From assembly GCA_937874695.1 (NCBI GenBank), contig CALNAJ010000040.1, forward strand, positions 1 through 40,823: 40,823 bases of DNA. The letters run 5' to 3'. Source of the stretch: an uncultured Lactobacillus sp. (GTDB lineage Bacteria > Bacillota > Bacilli > Lactobacillales > Lactobacillaceae). The translations under genes and the position numbers were made by a program. Under the pieces are notes generated by a model. That model was not told the DNA's origin. It worked only from the letters and a program-made list of their open reading frames with translations, and searched no databases. Below are positions 8,327 to 16,648 of this stretch, one piece after another; within the stretch, counting starts at the first letter, position 1, and every line of letters starts with the position of its first letter.

Positions 8327-8998
8327 TTAAAGAATTAATTTTTTAAGTACATTCAGGTGTTCATCAAACGTGTATTGAATGGGTTCACCATTGGCAACTT
8401 CAACCTTGCTAATATCCGCATCCGCTACACCATCAAGGTACTTGATTAAGGCCCGTAACGTACTCCCATGAGCAACAATCAGCTGATTCTGACCGTCTAA
8501 CAGCCGGGGCGCTACCTGATCTACCCAATACGGCATCAGCCGGTGATAGGCCATTTCAAGGCTCTCACCCAGGGGTTCAATGTTGGGGCCGAACCGATCG
8601 TACCGTGCATCCTGTACGATGTGATCTAACTGCGGTGGGATTGTCTCAAAACTCCGCCGCCAAATCTTAATCTGCTTGTCACCAACCTCTTCACGAACGC
8701 GATCCTTATTCTTCCCACGAAGCGCGCCGTAGTGGCGTTCGTTAAGCCGCCAAGACTTATACTCCGGAATGTATAGCTGATCAATGGCTTCCAAGACAAT
8801 GTTTGAAGTGACAATAGCGCGTTGCAACATGGACGTGTGGAGCGCGCCAAAATGAAGTCCCGTCTGTGCCACCAACTGTCCAGCGGCCTGTGCCTGTTGC
8901 CGCCCCTTCGCAGTCAGCGGGACGTCATTCCACCCCGTAAAAATGTTATCTCGGTTGGCAACACTCTCGCCGTGCCGTAAAATAACCAGCTTTGCCAT
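8327..8998 (-). CDS. gpmA: 2,3-bisphosphoglycerate-dependent phosphoglycerate mutase
   Basis: Glycolytic enzyme interconverting 3- and 2-phosphoglycerate through a phosphohistidine. The RHGE signature is at residues 8-11 (LVILRHGESVANRDN, with catalytic His9), the acid/base segment is RLNERHYGALRG, and the second active-site His is in VAHGSTLRALIKYL. At 223 aa it is a little shorter than the typical 228-250, with a shortened C-terminal tail, as in many lactobacilli paralogues. The ATG follows GGGAGCG. It is transcribed alone, flanked by its own terminator and the terminator of the NTF2-like gene. It may be one of several paralogues in the genome, so its share of glycolytic flux is unknown. 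Confidence 0.93.
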   Translation of the reverse strand: MAKLVILRHGESVANRDNIFTGWNDVPLTAKGRQQAQAAGQLVAQTGLHFGALHTSMLQRAIVTSNIVLEAIDQLYIPEYKSWRLNERHYGALRGKNKDRVREEVGDKQIKIWRRSFETIPPQLDHIVQDARYDRFGPNIEPLGESLEMAYHRLMPYWVDQVAPRLLDGQNQLIVAHGSTLRALIKYLDGVADADISKVEVANGEPIQYTFDEHLNVLKKLIL

Positions 8999-9180
8999 TC
9001 GTCACGCTCCCTTTCTCTCTATAATAACCACGACAATCATAACATAGCCACGGCCAGGTTTCGTTTAATTTGTGCAAAAAATCACGGGTAGTCACCGTTG
9101 ACTCTTAATCCTATTGTGACTGTGTCCATGGATAACCTATTGCTAACCCTGACACGTCGAAGATACCTGCCCCAACTGCA

Positions 9181-9228
9181 AAAAAATCAGTTCCGACAAC
9201 CTTCACACGATTGCCGGAACTGATTTTT
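9181..9228 (-). terminator. Terminator of the NTF2-like gene
   Basis: On the minus strand AAAATCAGTTCCGG pairs perfectly with CCGGAACTGATTTTT-like sequence (stem arms 9184-9195 and 9215-9227), ending in a T-run. Confidence 0.85.
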
Positions 9229-9256
9229 GGATAACGTTGTCCTGACAGCCTTACAC

Positions 9257-9619
9257 TTATTGTCGAATTTCAACCTGTAGAAAAGTTATTTTATTATTCT
9301 GATCAAATTCGTAAGTATCAAAACCGTGGAAGGCGAACAGCTTATCATTCCGTTTACGCCCCGCAACCGCCCACTCAGCTTGATAGGCACCGTTGGTAAT
9401 GACGACCTGACAAAGGTGTCGTAGTGACTGATTATCCTGGAAAAAGTTTTCAAAAAACATCGTAATTTCAGCTGGAGTAGCAGCGACCATCCCGTTGGCT
9501 CCCTTAACAACTGCATTATCGGCGAAAAGATTGATAATCTCCCGACAAGCTTGATCGTCACGAGACGCCAAGTCCGATAGCCTAAAATAACGTTTTATCA
9601 CTTCTGCTTTAAAGTCCAT
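9257..9619 (-). CDS. Small NTF2-like / SnoaL-like domain protein
   Basis: A 120-residue cytosolic protein with the alpha+beta cone pattern of the NTF2-like superfamily: an N-terminal helical pair (RYFRLSDLASRDDQACREIINLF), then FADNAVVKGANG, a helix with FFENFF, and a C-terminal sheet ending in FDTYEFDQNNKITFLQVEIRQ. Relatives bind small hydrophobic ligands or act as isomerases or hydrolases; no catalytic residue can be assigned here. The ATG at 9619 lies 8 nt after AAGGAGG; the longer reading frame starting at 9637 would place its start before that site. It has its own promoter and terminator, so it is monocistronic. Confidence 0.75.
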   Translation of the reverse strand: MDFKAEVIKRYFRLSDLASRDDQACREIINLFADNAVVKGANGMVAATPAEITMFFENFFQDNQSLRHLCQVVITNGAYQAEWAVAGRKRNDKLFAFHGFDTYEFDQNNKITFLQVEIRQ

Positions 9620-9647
9620 GTAAGTTCCCTCCTTCAATCAGAGCTCT

Positions 9648-9675
9648 AGTGTAGGCTGAAGCTACGAAATGTAAA
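9648..9675 (-). promoter_or_regulatory. Promoter of the NTF2-like gene
   Basis: TTTACA (9670-9675) and TACACT (9648-9653) on the minus strand, 16 nt apart, ending 29 nt before the start codon. The remaining 9676-9795 shows nothing I can assign. Confidence 0.45.
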
Positions 9676-9795
9676 GCCAGCTAACCGGATTGCGAGCTAT
9701 TCCTTCACTAGACTTACCTATTCAGGTGCAAGGCGTTACAGCCTGTTACTCACCGTCAGTCCAACCGCTTTCAGGTAACCGCCCCAACACACGGC

Positions 9796-9838
9796 AAAAA
9801 AATAGTAGAAACAACTGTTGACCAGTCATTTCTACTAT
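9796..9838 (-). terminator. Terminator of the AEC-EamA operon
   Basis: ATAGTAGAAA pairs perfectly with TTTCTACTAT (9802-9838), followed on the minus strand by seven T. Confidence 0.85.
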
Positions 9839-9887
9839 CCGTTTCCTAAGCGTTAACTGCTAGCTTAGGCACGCGTTTAATTTTAAG

Positions 9888-10955
9888 TTAATCCGTTGAT
9901 TCCGTTGAAGAAGACTTCACGTGAGCTTGCGCCCGCGCACGGAGCTTGGCAGCTGCCGTCTGCGACTCTTCTTGGAAATCGCTGGCTGGTACGGTAGCCT
10001 CTTGATCAGCCAATTGAGATTCCCGAGACTTGACCCGGTTCCCCATAAAGGTGACCACTGACCCCAACAGAATGATGACAATCCCAATAACGGTGTTGGT
10101 CAAAATCTGTTCGTGAATCAGTAAGGCAGCTAAGATTGGCGCTAACCCTGGCTTGATGAAGAAGACCAAGGAAGCGGTGGAAACGTCGGAACGTTCCATG
10201 GCTAAGAAGTAGAAGGCAAACCCACCACCGGTCACACAGACCCCGATGAAGAACAATAACCAGAAGTATTGCAGGCTAACGTTTTTCAGGATCGGCATTG
10301 CGGCGAACTGGCTGAGCCAAGATACCTGACGCATCCCACCGGCAACAGCGGGCACGTGACTCAATAGCATCAACAGTAACAGTTCAAATGACCCGGCAAA
10401 GAAAGTAAAGCATGTCATGATGATCCCGTTAAAGTGATGCCGCACGGAACCCCACCGCGAAACGATACTGTAGAGCCCGAAGGTCAGTGCAGAACCGATG
10501 GCTAAGCTTAAACCAATGGGATTGGTCAGATGAGCTGGGTTAACAATGACGATTAACCCGATGATTGAGATGACAACCGCAATCAAGTTAGCTCGACCGA
10601 GCCGTTCGTGTAAGATCAAGTAGGAGAAAATCAGAGCGAAGACGGGGTTGCAACTGAATAAAACGGCAACCGTTGAAGCTTCGTCGACTGAAATAGCTAA
10701 CTGATAAAGTGTCATGGAGACAATAACACAGACGAATCCGGTCAGGAAGAACAGGCCCCAATCGGAACGCGTCAAGTGATGTTGTTGCTTGTTCAATGCC
10801 CGTAAGGCAATTGGCAACAGGATGACTCCCCCAATGAAGAATCGAATCAGGTTGAGTTGGATGGGATTGAATGCCCCACCAGCAGCCTTCAAGGCGATTT
10901 CCATTGAACTAAACATTAAAGTTGAAAATGCGACGTACAACAATGTTCTTCTCAA
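9888..10955 (-). CDS. EamA-family (DMT superfamily) transporter
   Basis: Ten-TM drug/metabolite transporter with two EamA repeats: residues about 1-135, starting at the TTG-encoded MRRTLLYVAFSTLMFSS, and about 150-310, ending ILLGSVVTFMGNR. Typical signatures include SVDEASTVAVLFSCNPVFALIFSYLILHERL split over the end of repeat 1, and the matching SDVSTASLVFFIKPGLAPILAALLIHEQ in repeat 2. A hydrophilic tail of about 45 residues extends the usual length to 355 aa. The start is TTG, with TAGG 6 nt and GGGAGG 13 nt upstream. It lies 36 nt downstream of the AEC carrier gene and shares its terminator, so the two exporters are probably co-transcribed. Substrate unknown. Confidence 0.88.
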   Translation of the reverse strand: MRRTLLYVAFSTLMFSSMEIALKAAGGAFNPIQLNLIRFFIGGVILLPIALRALNKQQHHLTRSDWGLFFLTGFVCVIVSMTLYQLAISVDEASTVAVLFSCNPVFALIFSYLILHERLGRANLIAVVISIIGLIVIVNPAHLTNPIGLSLAIGSALTFGLYSIVSRWGSVRHHFNGIIMTCFTFFAGSFELLLLMLLSHVPAVAGGMRQVSWLSQFAAMPILKNVSLQYFWLLFFIGVCVTGGGFAFYFLAMERSDVSTASLVFFIKPGLAPILAALLIHEQILTNTVIGIVIILLGSVVTFMGNRVKSRESQLADQEATVPASDFQEESQTAAAKLRARAQAHVKSSSTESTD

Positions 10956-10991
10956 AACGAACCTAGTTCCTCCCTATGTAAAACCTATCAA

Positions 10992-11939
10992 CTAATGAAT
11001 TTGCTGGACGATTACCATCAAAATCGGAATCACCACTAAACTTAGGAGGGTCGTTTCGGTTACCATGATGGCCGCGTAATCCGTATCCGCGTGGTAGAGT
11101 TTGGCTACCACCGGGGCATTCGTCATTACGGGCATCGCCGCTTGTAAGATAAAGACTTGCTTCATTAAAATTGGCATCGGTGTTGGAATGACCAAGCAAG
11201 CCATCAACGTCGGTGCAACTAAGAACCGACCAAATAAAATGCCTAAACTATCCCGATTCAATCGAATATTCTGAACACCGGCACCAGCGATTGCTGTCCC
11301 GATAAAGATCATCGACAACGGCACCGTGAGGCCACCGACATAGCTGAAATCCTTCATGATCCATGACGGTAATTGAATATCGAGTAGGACCAGTGCAACC
11401 CCCAGCATGAAACCTAACAGGGGTGGCGAGAATATTTTTTTCAGCGTGGTCACCAGATTGAATGTTGCGGTACCCTGCCCGTCTCGTTGAATCAAGTAAG
11501 CCCCTAACGTCCAAAAGAACGTGGTGTTGGCCATATAATAGACCAAGACGAATGGCATACTCTTAGGGCCAAACAAAGCCTCGTTAACCGGTAGCCCAAC
11601 GAACACGGTGTTAGAATTAGCAAACATGGCTTCAAACAACCCTCGCCGTTGTGGATGAACCTTGAATCCATGAAAGGCAATCACTGATAAACCAAACATG
11701 ATTAACATGGAAACCACGGGAAAACGCAGATCCGGCAGCGTTGATTTCAACGTCTGCGCTGAAAACTGGGTCGTAATCGTACTGATCATGTAGGCTGGCA
11801 ACGCGATCTGTGTAACCAACCGGGCAATCAGCCGCCGAGATTGTTCATCAAACCAACCGCGGCGAGAAAGAATATAACCTAAACCAATCATCACCAGGAT
11901 AATTAAAACACCCGAGATGCTTCGAACAAAGACGGCCAT
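10992..11939 (-). CDS. AEC-family transporter (auxin efflux carrier / malate permease type)
   Basis: Membrane carrier of 315 aa with about ten hydrophobic segments in two inverted halves. The N-terminal LIILVMIGLGYILSRRGWF, the LIARLVTQIALPAYMIS segment and the central FIGTAIAG crossover match the AEC family, which in lactic acid bacteria includes malate/citrate carriers as well as exporters of unknown substrate. No malolactic enzyme or citrate lyase lies nearby, so a substrate cannot be named. The ATG follows GGGAGGGTGACTG. It is first gene of a two-gene unit with the EamA transporter and is divergent from the LytR-CpsA-Psr gene. Confidence 0.88.
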   Translation of the reverse strand: MAVFVRSISGVLIILVMIGLGYILSRRGWFDEQSRRLIARLVTQIALPAYMISTITTQFSAQTLKSTLPDLRFPVVSMLIMFGLSVIAFHGFKVHPQRRGLFEAMFANSNTVFVGLPVNEALFGPKSMPFVLVYYMANTTFFWTLGAYLIQRDGQGTATFNLVTTLKKIFSPPLLGFMLGVALVLLDIQLPSWIMKDFSYVGGLTVPLSMIFIGTAIAGAGVQNIRLNRDSLGILFGRFLVAPTLMACLVIPTPMPILMKQVFILQAAMPVMTNAPVVAKLYHADTDYAAIMVTETTLLSLVVIPILMVIVQQIH

Positions 11940-11997
11940 CAGTCACCCTCCCCGCCGTTCGTGATAAAATATTAACGATTCTTAACTAACTTGGCCC

Positions 11998-12026
11998 ATT
12001 ATAGCACGGGTATGAAAATGGCCGAA
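11998..12026 (-). promoter_or_regulatory. Extended -10 promoter of the AEC-EamA operon
   Basis: TGCTATAAT (minus strand, -10 at 11998-12003) is a perfect extended -10; the -35 position 17 nt upstream reads only TCGGCC. The start codon is 59 nt downstream. Confidence 0.5.
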
Positions 12027-12029
12027 TTC

Positions 12030-12041
12030 GTAACCGGTTAC
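12030..12041. promoter_or_regulatory. Perfect palindrome, candidate operator
   Basis: GTAACCGGTTAC is a 12-bp perfect palindrome just upstream of the AEC -35 region, within the divergent intergenic space 11940-12306. The rest of that space holds a TTGACA (12072-12077) without a convincing -10, and a TGGTTG/CAACCA hairpin; I see no gene in it. Confidence 0.4.
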
Positions 12042-12306
12042 AAACGCCCATGTACCAAGCTTTAGTGAGCCTTGACAAGCTTTTAAAAATAATATTTACC
12101 TTCCATATTGACTGGTTGTTTCTGCCTTTTTGGCCCAACCAAGCGTTTACGAATGGCCTTTTTTGTGGTCTAATAAATTAATTGAGTCCGCAAACCAGAT
12201 TTCCAGGGGAACTTTTAAAATTTGGTTGCGCTGGCCGACTCCGACAATATTTCGTGAGCGCCAGCAGCGCGTATACAAAGATTTTAATGAGGATGAGGAA
12301 ATAACT

Positions 12307-13464
12307 ATGCCAAACGATAATGAAAGTAGACGTCACCGGTCACCAGAAGACTTCGAACAAGTCTATGACCGGCGTGCTGACCGTAACTCACACTTTAAAG
12401 CGCCGCAAGTTCACCCCCATCGTCCCGTGATGTGGACGATTGTCATCGTCCTATTGGTGATGTTGACCGGTGGCTTAGCTTATGGCTATCAAGCTTGGAA
12501 TTCAGCTAAGAAGACCTTTAGTCAAACCTACGAGTCCTCTAAGGCAGCCAAGAGTCGTAACGTTTCCGCCGTGCTGAAGAAGAATCAACCCTTCTCCATT
12601 CTGTTAATGGGGACCGATACCGGGGCTTTAGGCCGTTCTGATGTGGGTCGGACCGATACCCTGATGGTTGCCACAATCAATCCAAAGACCGAAACCGCCT
12701 ATCTGACCAGTATTCCACGGGATACCCGCGTGACGGTTGGTTCCGGGGTCAATGCCTCCGTTCAAAAGATCAACGCTGCGTACACCATTGGTGGACCGAA
12801 GACGGCCGTTAAGACCGTCGAGAACCTGTTAGATATTCCCATCGACTTCTATGCCATCGTCAACATGGGTGGTTTGGAGAAGATGGTCGATGCTGTTAAC
12901 GGCGTCGATGTGACACCACCGCTGACCTTCCAATACGGGGCAGCTAACGTCACTAAGGGTAAGAAGGTCCACTTGAACGGGAAGCAAGCCCTAGCCTATT
13001 CCCGGATGCGGCATGAAGATCCGTTGGGTGACTACGGTCGTCAAAAACGGCAACGGCAGGTCTTACAGAAATTAGTCGTTAAGGCGGCCGGCTTGACCTC
13101 CCTTACGCGTTACCAACAAATTCTGACCTCCCTTAAGGGAAACTTGAAAACCGACCTGACCTTTGATGATCTGATGCAGATCCGTGCCAAATACGGTGAC
13201 GCCTCTCACCATATCAAGTCAGAAACGTTGCAGGGTCAAGATGCTATGATTGATGGCCTCTCCTATCAAGTGCCAACTAACGATGAATTGAAGAAGGTCT
13301 CGAACCATATTCGCAAGACGTTGGGCTTGGCCAATACCAAGAACTTCACGACGGATGCCGATACCTCTGCTTACGGCACAGATACCAGCTATGGCTCGAC
13401 CACGACCAACTCCGGTTACGGGTCATCGACTGGATCCACGGATAACGGCAACTACGGTTACTAA
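12307..13464 (+). CDS. LytR-CpsA-Psr (LCP) family cell-wall polymer ligase
   Basis: Membrane-anchored enzyme that transfers undecaprenyl-pyrophosphate-linked polymers (wall teichoic acid or polysaccharide) to peptidoglycan. A charged N-terminus is followed by one TM helix (about residues 41-60) and the extracellular LCP domain from about residue 96: FSILLMGTD, SDVGRTDTLM and LTSIPRDTRV contain the conserved Asp/Arg residues for the pyrophosphate and Mg2+. The last 40 residues form a Gly/Ser/Thr/Tyr-rich tail with repeated SYGSTT and GYGSS units. The ATG at 12307 is 7 nt after GAGGA; upstream in-frame codons have no ribosome site and poor composition. Followed by a strong terminator. Confidence 0.92.
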   Translation: MPNDNESRRHRSPEDFEQVYDRRADRNSHFKAPQVHPHRPVMWTIVIVLLVMLTGGLAYGYQAWNSAKKTFSQTYESSKAAKSRNVSAVLKKNQPFSILLMGTDTGALGRSDVGRTDTLMVATINPKTETAYLTSIPRDTRVTVGSGVNASVQKINAAYTIGGPKTAVKTVENLLDIPIDFYAIVNMGGLEKMVDAVNGVDVTPPLTFQYGAANVTKGKKVHLNGKQALAYSRMRHEDPLGDYGRQKRQRQVLQKLVVKAAGLTSLTRYQQILTSLKGNLKTDLTFDDLMQIRAKYGDASHHIKSETLQGQDAMIDGLSYQVPTNDELKKVSNHIRKTLGLANTKNFTTDADTSAYGTDTSYGSTTTNSGYGSSTGSTDNGNYGY

Positions 13465-13487
13465 TTTTTTAAACTTAGTCTGAATAA

Positions 13488-13520
13488 ACAACATCACCTC
13501 TCGGGGTGATGTTGTTTTTG
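13488..13520 (+). terminator. Terminator of the LCP gene
   Basis: AACAACATCACC pairs with GGGGTGATGTTGTT around TCTC and ends in TTTTT. Confidence 0.9.
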
Positions 13521-13585
13521 CATGGACACAGTATACTGCGGTTAAGCAACCACTGCTAGATTATTGAAATGAGAAGGTATTCCCA

Positions 13586-14087
13586 TTGACAGTCACCGTT
13601 TCTCCCTCAGTTGCAAATGAGCTACCCACTCTAAATACAATCTACCAAGAGGCGCAACCTTATTTTCAGCAGATTGAAGGTCGTGACCCGTTGGCACCGC
13701 TCGGCGATATTCACGCCATAATTCCAGAGATTCCAGTTGATCGAATCTATTGCCTAACGCTTTATCATGCCGAACAGATCATAGGTTACGCCTGGACCTT
13801 TGTGGAAACCAGTACCAACATTTACTTGCTTCACCTCTATATCTCACAAGCTAATCGGCGGCAAGGGCTCGGACGTGCTTGTATGCAAGCACTCAGTCAG
13901 CTCTATCAGCAACAGGGTTATCAGACGATGCCCCCTAATGGTCTCAACTGCCAATTACCTCAGGTTAAAATTTTGGGTTGCCGTGGGATTTACTCATCTC
14001 TGCTACGTGGAAGCACCACCGGAAAGCACCCCAACCAAAGCCATTGGATTGGAACTCCAGCTGGACCTTACTATTCACGATAGATAA
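13586..14087 (+). pseudogene. GNAT N-acetyltransferase, split by a +1 frameshift
   Basis: The first frame (TTG start at 13586, AAGG upstream) reads a normal GNAT N-terminal half through LLHLYISQANRRQGLGRACMQAL, the acetyl-CoA binding loop, to YQQQGYQTM. The C-terminal half, STANYLRLKFWVAVGFTHLCYVEAP...LELQLDL, is in the +1 frame and ends at 14087. The switch falls at ATGCCCCCT near 13930: removing one C of the five restores a continuous protein with M-P-L-M-V-S-T-A-N. As written, translation ends in an unrelated tail at 14083. It could be a recent mutation, a phase-variable tract or a sequencing error. A weak hairpin AAGTGCCC/GGGCACTT follows at 14132-14156. Confidence 0.75.
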
Positions 14088-14509
14088 GATGGTCTAGTTA
14101 GTGAACGGTCTTACGAAGCAATTGACTAAGGAAGTGCCCAGAGATAAGGGGCACTTGCCCTCAAGAACATGACGTAACTTACATCACTTTGGCGACGGAT
14201 TAAGACACTTAACTAAAATAGCTACAAATTGGTAGAATGCTATTAGAAAGTCTGTCAGCGAATGTGCTTTAACTGTGTTGGTCTTTCGGTGCAATAATGC
14301 TCACTTTATACTAGTCGTCGAGAGCAGCTCTTCTTCGAAAGCTATTCAGTTGATGCAACGGGGCAGTAACGTGCAAGGCCACATTTTTCGTAAATAATCG
14401 GTAACTGTCAAGAATTCGGCAAGTACAGTAACTCATCAAGGGAGTCGCTAGTATACGTCTGGTTTTAATCGAAACGTGAATCAATAGCAACACTAAACGA
14501 TATATGACG
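14088..14509. other. Gene-free stretch before the EAL gene
   Basis: Apart from the weak hairpin at 14132-14156 (no T-run) I find no gene, RNA family or repeat. Short reading frames here lack ribosome sites. I looked for a GEMM cyclic-di-GMP riboswitch and saw none. Confidence 0.5.
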
Positions 14510-14537
14510 TTGTTCTTTTATAGAAATGCGCTAAAAT
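14510..14537 (+). promoter_or_regulatory. Promoter of the EAL gene
   Basis: TTGTTC (14510-14515) and TAAAAT (14532-14537), 16 nt apart, place the transcription start about 38 nt before the ATG. Confidence 0.6.
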
Positions 14538-14581
14538 AAGGTTAATTCATTAAATTGAAAAATTTAAAGGAGTCGACCCAA

Positions 14582-15229
14582 ATGTATCGTTTTTTTGTGC
14601 AGCCACAAATTAATCAAGATGATCATAAAATATTTGGCTATGAGGTCCTCTTACGTAAGCAACAAAATGAGACGTGGGTCCTACCACAACACTTCACAGA
14701 CATTTCAGTAGGAGAGCAAGCTGAACTACTTGAACAGACAGCTGCGGCCTTGGACACAGCCGTTAATCAGCAAGTGCTGGCCTTTAACCTTAATAATCAA
14801 CAACTGCGTGATCCCCTCACCTTGGGGACCATTATTGCGCTTAAGAAGCGATTGAAGCCCGCTGCCTTAACGATTGAACTTACTGAGGCCCCAACCTTAC
14901 CGGAAATTCAGCTCTTTAGTACGGCTATTCACCAGTATGGTATCGATCTGGTCTTAGACGACGTCGGAACTGGATCAAACACTTACAACAATATTCAGTA
15001 CCTTCTCCCCTTCGTAGACCAGATTAAATTTGCTATGCAAAATCTACGGATGGACGGCCGGGCCAATGAAATCCCCGATGCCTTGGCTTTCTGGTCTAAA
15101 GTCGCTAAACATTATCGGTTGCAATTGGTCTTAGAAGGCGTTGAAGACGCTAAAGATCAGGCGCTTGCTAAAAAATTTGGTATTTCACTACATCAAGGTT
15201 ACCTTTATGGTAAACCTAGTCTGGTCTAA
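14582..15229 (+). CDS. Stand-alone EAL-domain cyclic-di-GMP phosphodiesterase
   Basis: A cytosolic single-domain EAL protein of 215 aa that should hydrolyse c-di-GMP to pGpG. The expected metal and catalytic residues all seem present: Glu21 (EVL in GYEVLLR), Asn69, Glu99 (TIELTE), Asp126-Asp127 (LDDVGTG), Lys149, Glu185 (LEGVED) and Gln205 (QGYLYGKP). No sensor domain is attached. I chose ATG 14582, 9 nt after AAAGGAG; an in-frame TTG at 14555 precedes that site. Its own promoter and terminator flank it. Directly downstream on the same strand are two GGDEF cyclases, so synthesis and breakdown of c-di-GMP are encoded together. Confidence 0.9.
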   Translation: MYRFFVQPQINQDDHKIFGYEVLLRKQQNETWVLPQHFTDISVGEQAELLEQTAAALDTAVNQQVLAFNLNNQQLRDPLTLGTIIALKKRLKPAALTIELTEAPTLPEIQLFSTAIHQYGIDLVLDDVGTGSNTYNNIQYLLPFVDQIKFAMQNLRMDGRANEIPDALAFWSKVAKHYRLQLVLEGVEDAKDQALAKKFGISLHQGYLYGKPSLV

Positions 15230-15232
15230 ACA

Positions 15233-15275
15233 GGGAGTCGCCCGAATCATATATTCAGGCTGACTCCTTATTTCT
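15233..15275 (+). terminator. Terminator of the EAL gene
   Basis: GGAGTC...CGAAT pairs with ATTC...GACTCC with small internal loops, then TTATTT. Confidence 0.65.
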
Positions 15276-15363
15276 TGCAAAATTTTGCACAATGGGTAGT
15301 CCAATTAAGTTTTGCGCGTTAATATATAAGTAACGAATACTTTTTTAAGCAGTCAATTATAGA

Positions 15364-15381
15364 ATGGATGACAACTCATGA
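15364..15381 (+). other. Five-codon leader ORF overlapping the first GGDEF start
   Basis: ATG GAT GAC AAC TCA TGA encodes MDDNS; its stop overlaps the cyclase ATG (ATGA). It sits in the block AATTATAGAATGGATGAC, which is repeated exactly before the second cyclase. No classical Shine-Dalgarno is seen for either start, GGATGA being the only partial match. Confidence 0.35.
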
Positions 15382-16508
15382 CCTGGTCCAAATGGTTCGT
15401 GGAGCCCGCCTTTACCAGTATCTTCTTTCTGCTGGGCGTCCTGACCCTCTACTGGTTCTTGACCAGTAAACTAATTAAATACATGGAGAACCGTGGTCAA
15501 CACCCAAATGCTAATCACGTCCGCACAATTGTCGGACTCATTTACATGGTCATTCTTCTGATTACAACACAAGCATCAGTCAGTGGAACTGATCACAGCT
15601 GGGTCTTTACCAATTTCCAGATATTTGCGGTCGTCTTCGTGAGTTACTTCCTAATGCTGGAGATTCGAGTCTGGCAATTTACTTTGGCCACACTCCTCTT
15701 TATGTTGATTGATGGCACGCTCACGGTTGGACTCTCGTGGGCGTACGCTGTCGTTTACATTGGCTTCTACTTGGCCATGAAGAACATTAAGCATCATTTA
15801 CACAGTCCTTGGCGTAATTACATAGACTTTGCCAGCACTTCCCTCCTCTTTTCTGCAATTTTGTGGTGGCTGATGCGGTTGCGCTTCCAGTTATCCTGGA
15901 GTGTCATTGGCTGGGAAATTTTGTTCAGCTTTGTCCTGCTGACGATTATGTATATCTACGTTGATTCCTTGTTGGCTGGTGCTGATACGTTAGCGCAGCT
16001 CACATACACGACAAACTACGATGAACTGACTCGCGTACACAACTTCTATTCCTTTAAGAAGGCCTTTGGTCATCAATTCAAAGATGCACAAACAGAGAAA
16101 CATCCCCTAACACTAATGTTGTTCGATATTGATCACTTCAAACATGTGAACGACACTTATGGGCATCTGACCGGAGACTATGTATTGACTCACGTTGCTG
16201 AGTTGATTACTCGGCAACTAAAGGCAATTGACCCCTCGCTCGTCCTTTATCGAACGGGTGGCGAGGAGTTTACAATTATTTTTGACAATTACGCAGTTAG
16301 TCAAGCACGCGAGCACGTTGATGCGATTGCTCAGGGGGTCCGTGAGGCGGAATTCCAGCATGCTGGTAAAACGATCGATATTAGCATCTCCGTTGGTGTT
16401 ACACAGCTCAAAATTGACGATGGTAGCCAAGTCGATCTCTATCGTCGTGCCGACGAAAGCCTCTATTACTCTAAACGTCATGGCCGAGATCAAGTCACAA
16501 TTGGTTAA
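15378..16508 (+). CDS. Membrane GGDEF diguanylate cyclase, paralogue 1
   Basis: 376-residue inner-membrane protein: about six or seven hydrophobic segments fill residues 1-200, followed by a cytosolic GGDEF domain. The active-site motif is GGEEF at residues 294-298, the metal site is in LMLFDIDHFKHVNDTYGH, and the domain opens with TNYDELTRVHNFYSF. These are the features of an active cyclase making c-di-GMP from two GTP. The RxxD inhibitory site is not at its usual place before GGEEF, where DPSLVLYRT is found, so feedback inhibition is unlikely. The N-terminal part resembles no named sensor I recognise. Starts at ATG 15378; a five-codon leader ORF overlaps it. Confidence 0.9.
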   Translation: MTWSKWFVEPAFTSIFFLLGVLTLYWFLTSKLIKYMENRGQHPNANHVRTIVGLIYMVILLITTQASVSGTDHSWVFTNFQIFAVVFVSYFLMLEIRVWQFTLATLLFMLIDGTLTVGLSWAYAVVYIGFYLAMKNIKHHLHSPWRNYIDFASTSLLFSAILWWLMRLRFQLSWSVIGWEILFSFVLLTIMYIYVDSLLAGADTLAQLTYTTNYDELTRVHNFYSFKKAFGHQFKDAQTEKHPLTLMLFDIDHFKHVNDTYGHLTGDYVLTHVAELITRQLKAIDPSLVLYRTGGEEFTIIFDNYAVSQAREHVDAIAQGVREAEFQHAGKTIDISISVGVTQLKIDDGSQVDLYRRADESLYYSKRHGRDQVTIG

Positions 16509-16522
16509 AAGTCGTGATAATT

Positions 16523-16556
16523 AGGACCCGGAACAATAGTTCTGAGTCCTTTTATT
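16523..16556 (+). terminator. Terminator between the two GGDEF genes
   Basis: AGGAC-cc-GGAAC pairs with GTTC-tga-GTCCT, followed by TTTTATT. It implies separate transcription of the second cyclase, at least in part. Confidence 0.65.
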
Positions 16557-16630
16557 ACCAATCACAAAAGTTATGGCGTTAAACCTCTACCTGTGGTACG
16601 ATACAAGACGCATTTCAAAAAAATTATAGA

Positions 16631-16648
16631 ATGGATGACTTAACATGA
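16631..16648 (+). other. Five-codon leader ORF overlapping the second GGDEF start
   Basis: ATG GAT GAC TTA ACA TGA encodes MDDLT and its stop overlaps the cyclase ATG at 16645. The upstream 18 nt equal those of the first cyclase, while the sequence further upstream differs. Confidence 0.35.

Noticed and set aside
14311..14493. 60-codon minus-strand ORF upstream of the EAL gene
   Set aside because: No ribosome site, no family resemblance, composition like non-coding DNA.
15276..15377. Possible c-di-GMP riboswitch upstream of the GGDEF genes
   Set aside because: No GEMM-I or GEMM-II core could be found in either leader.
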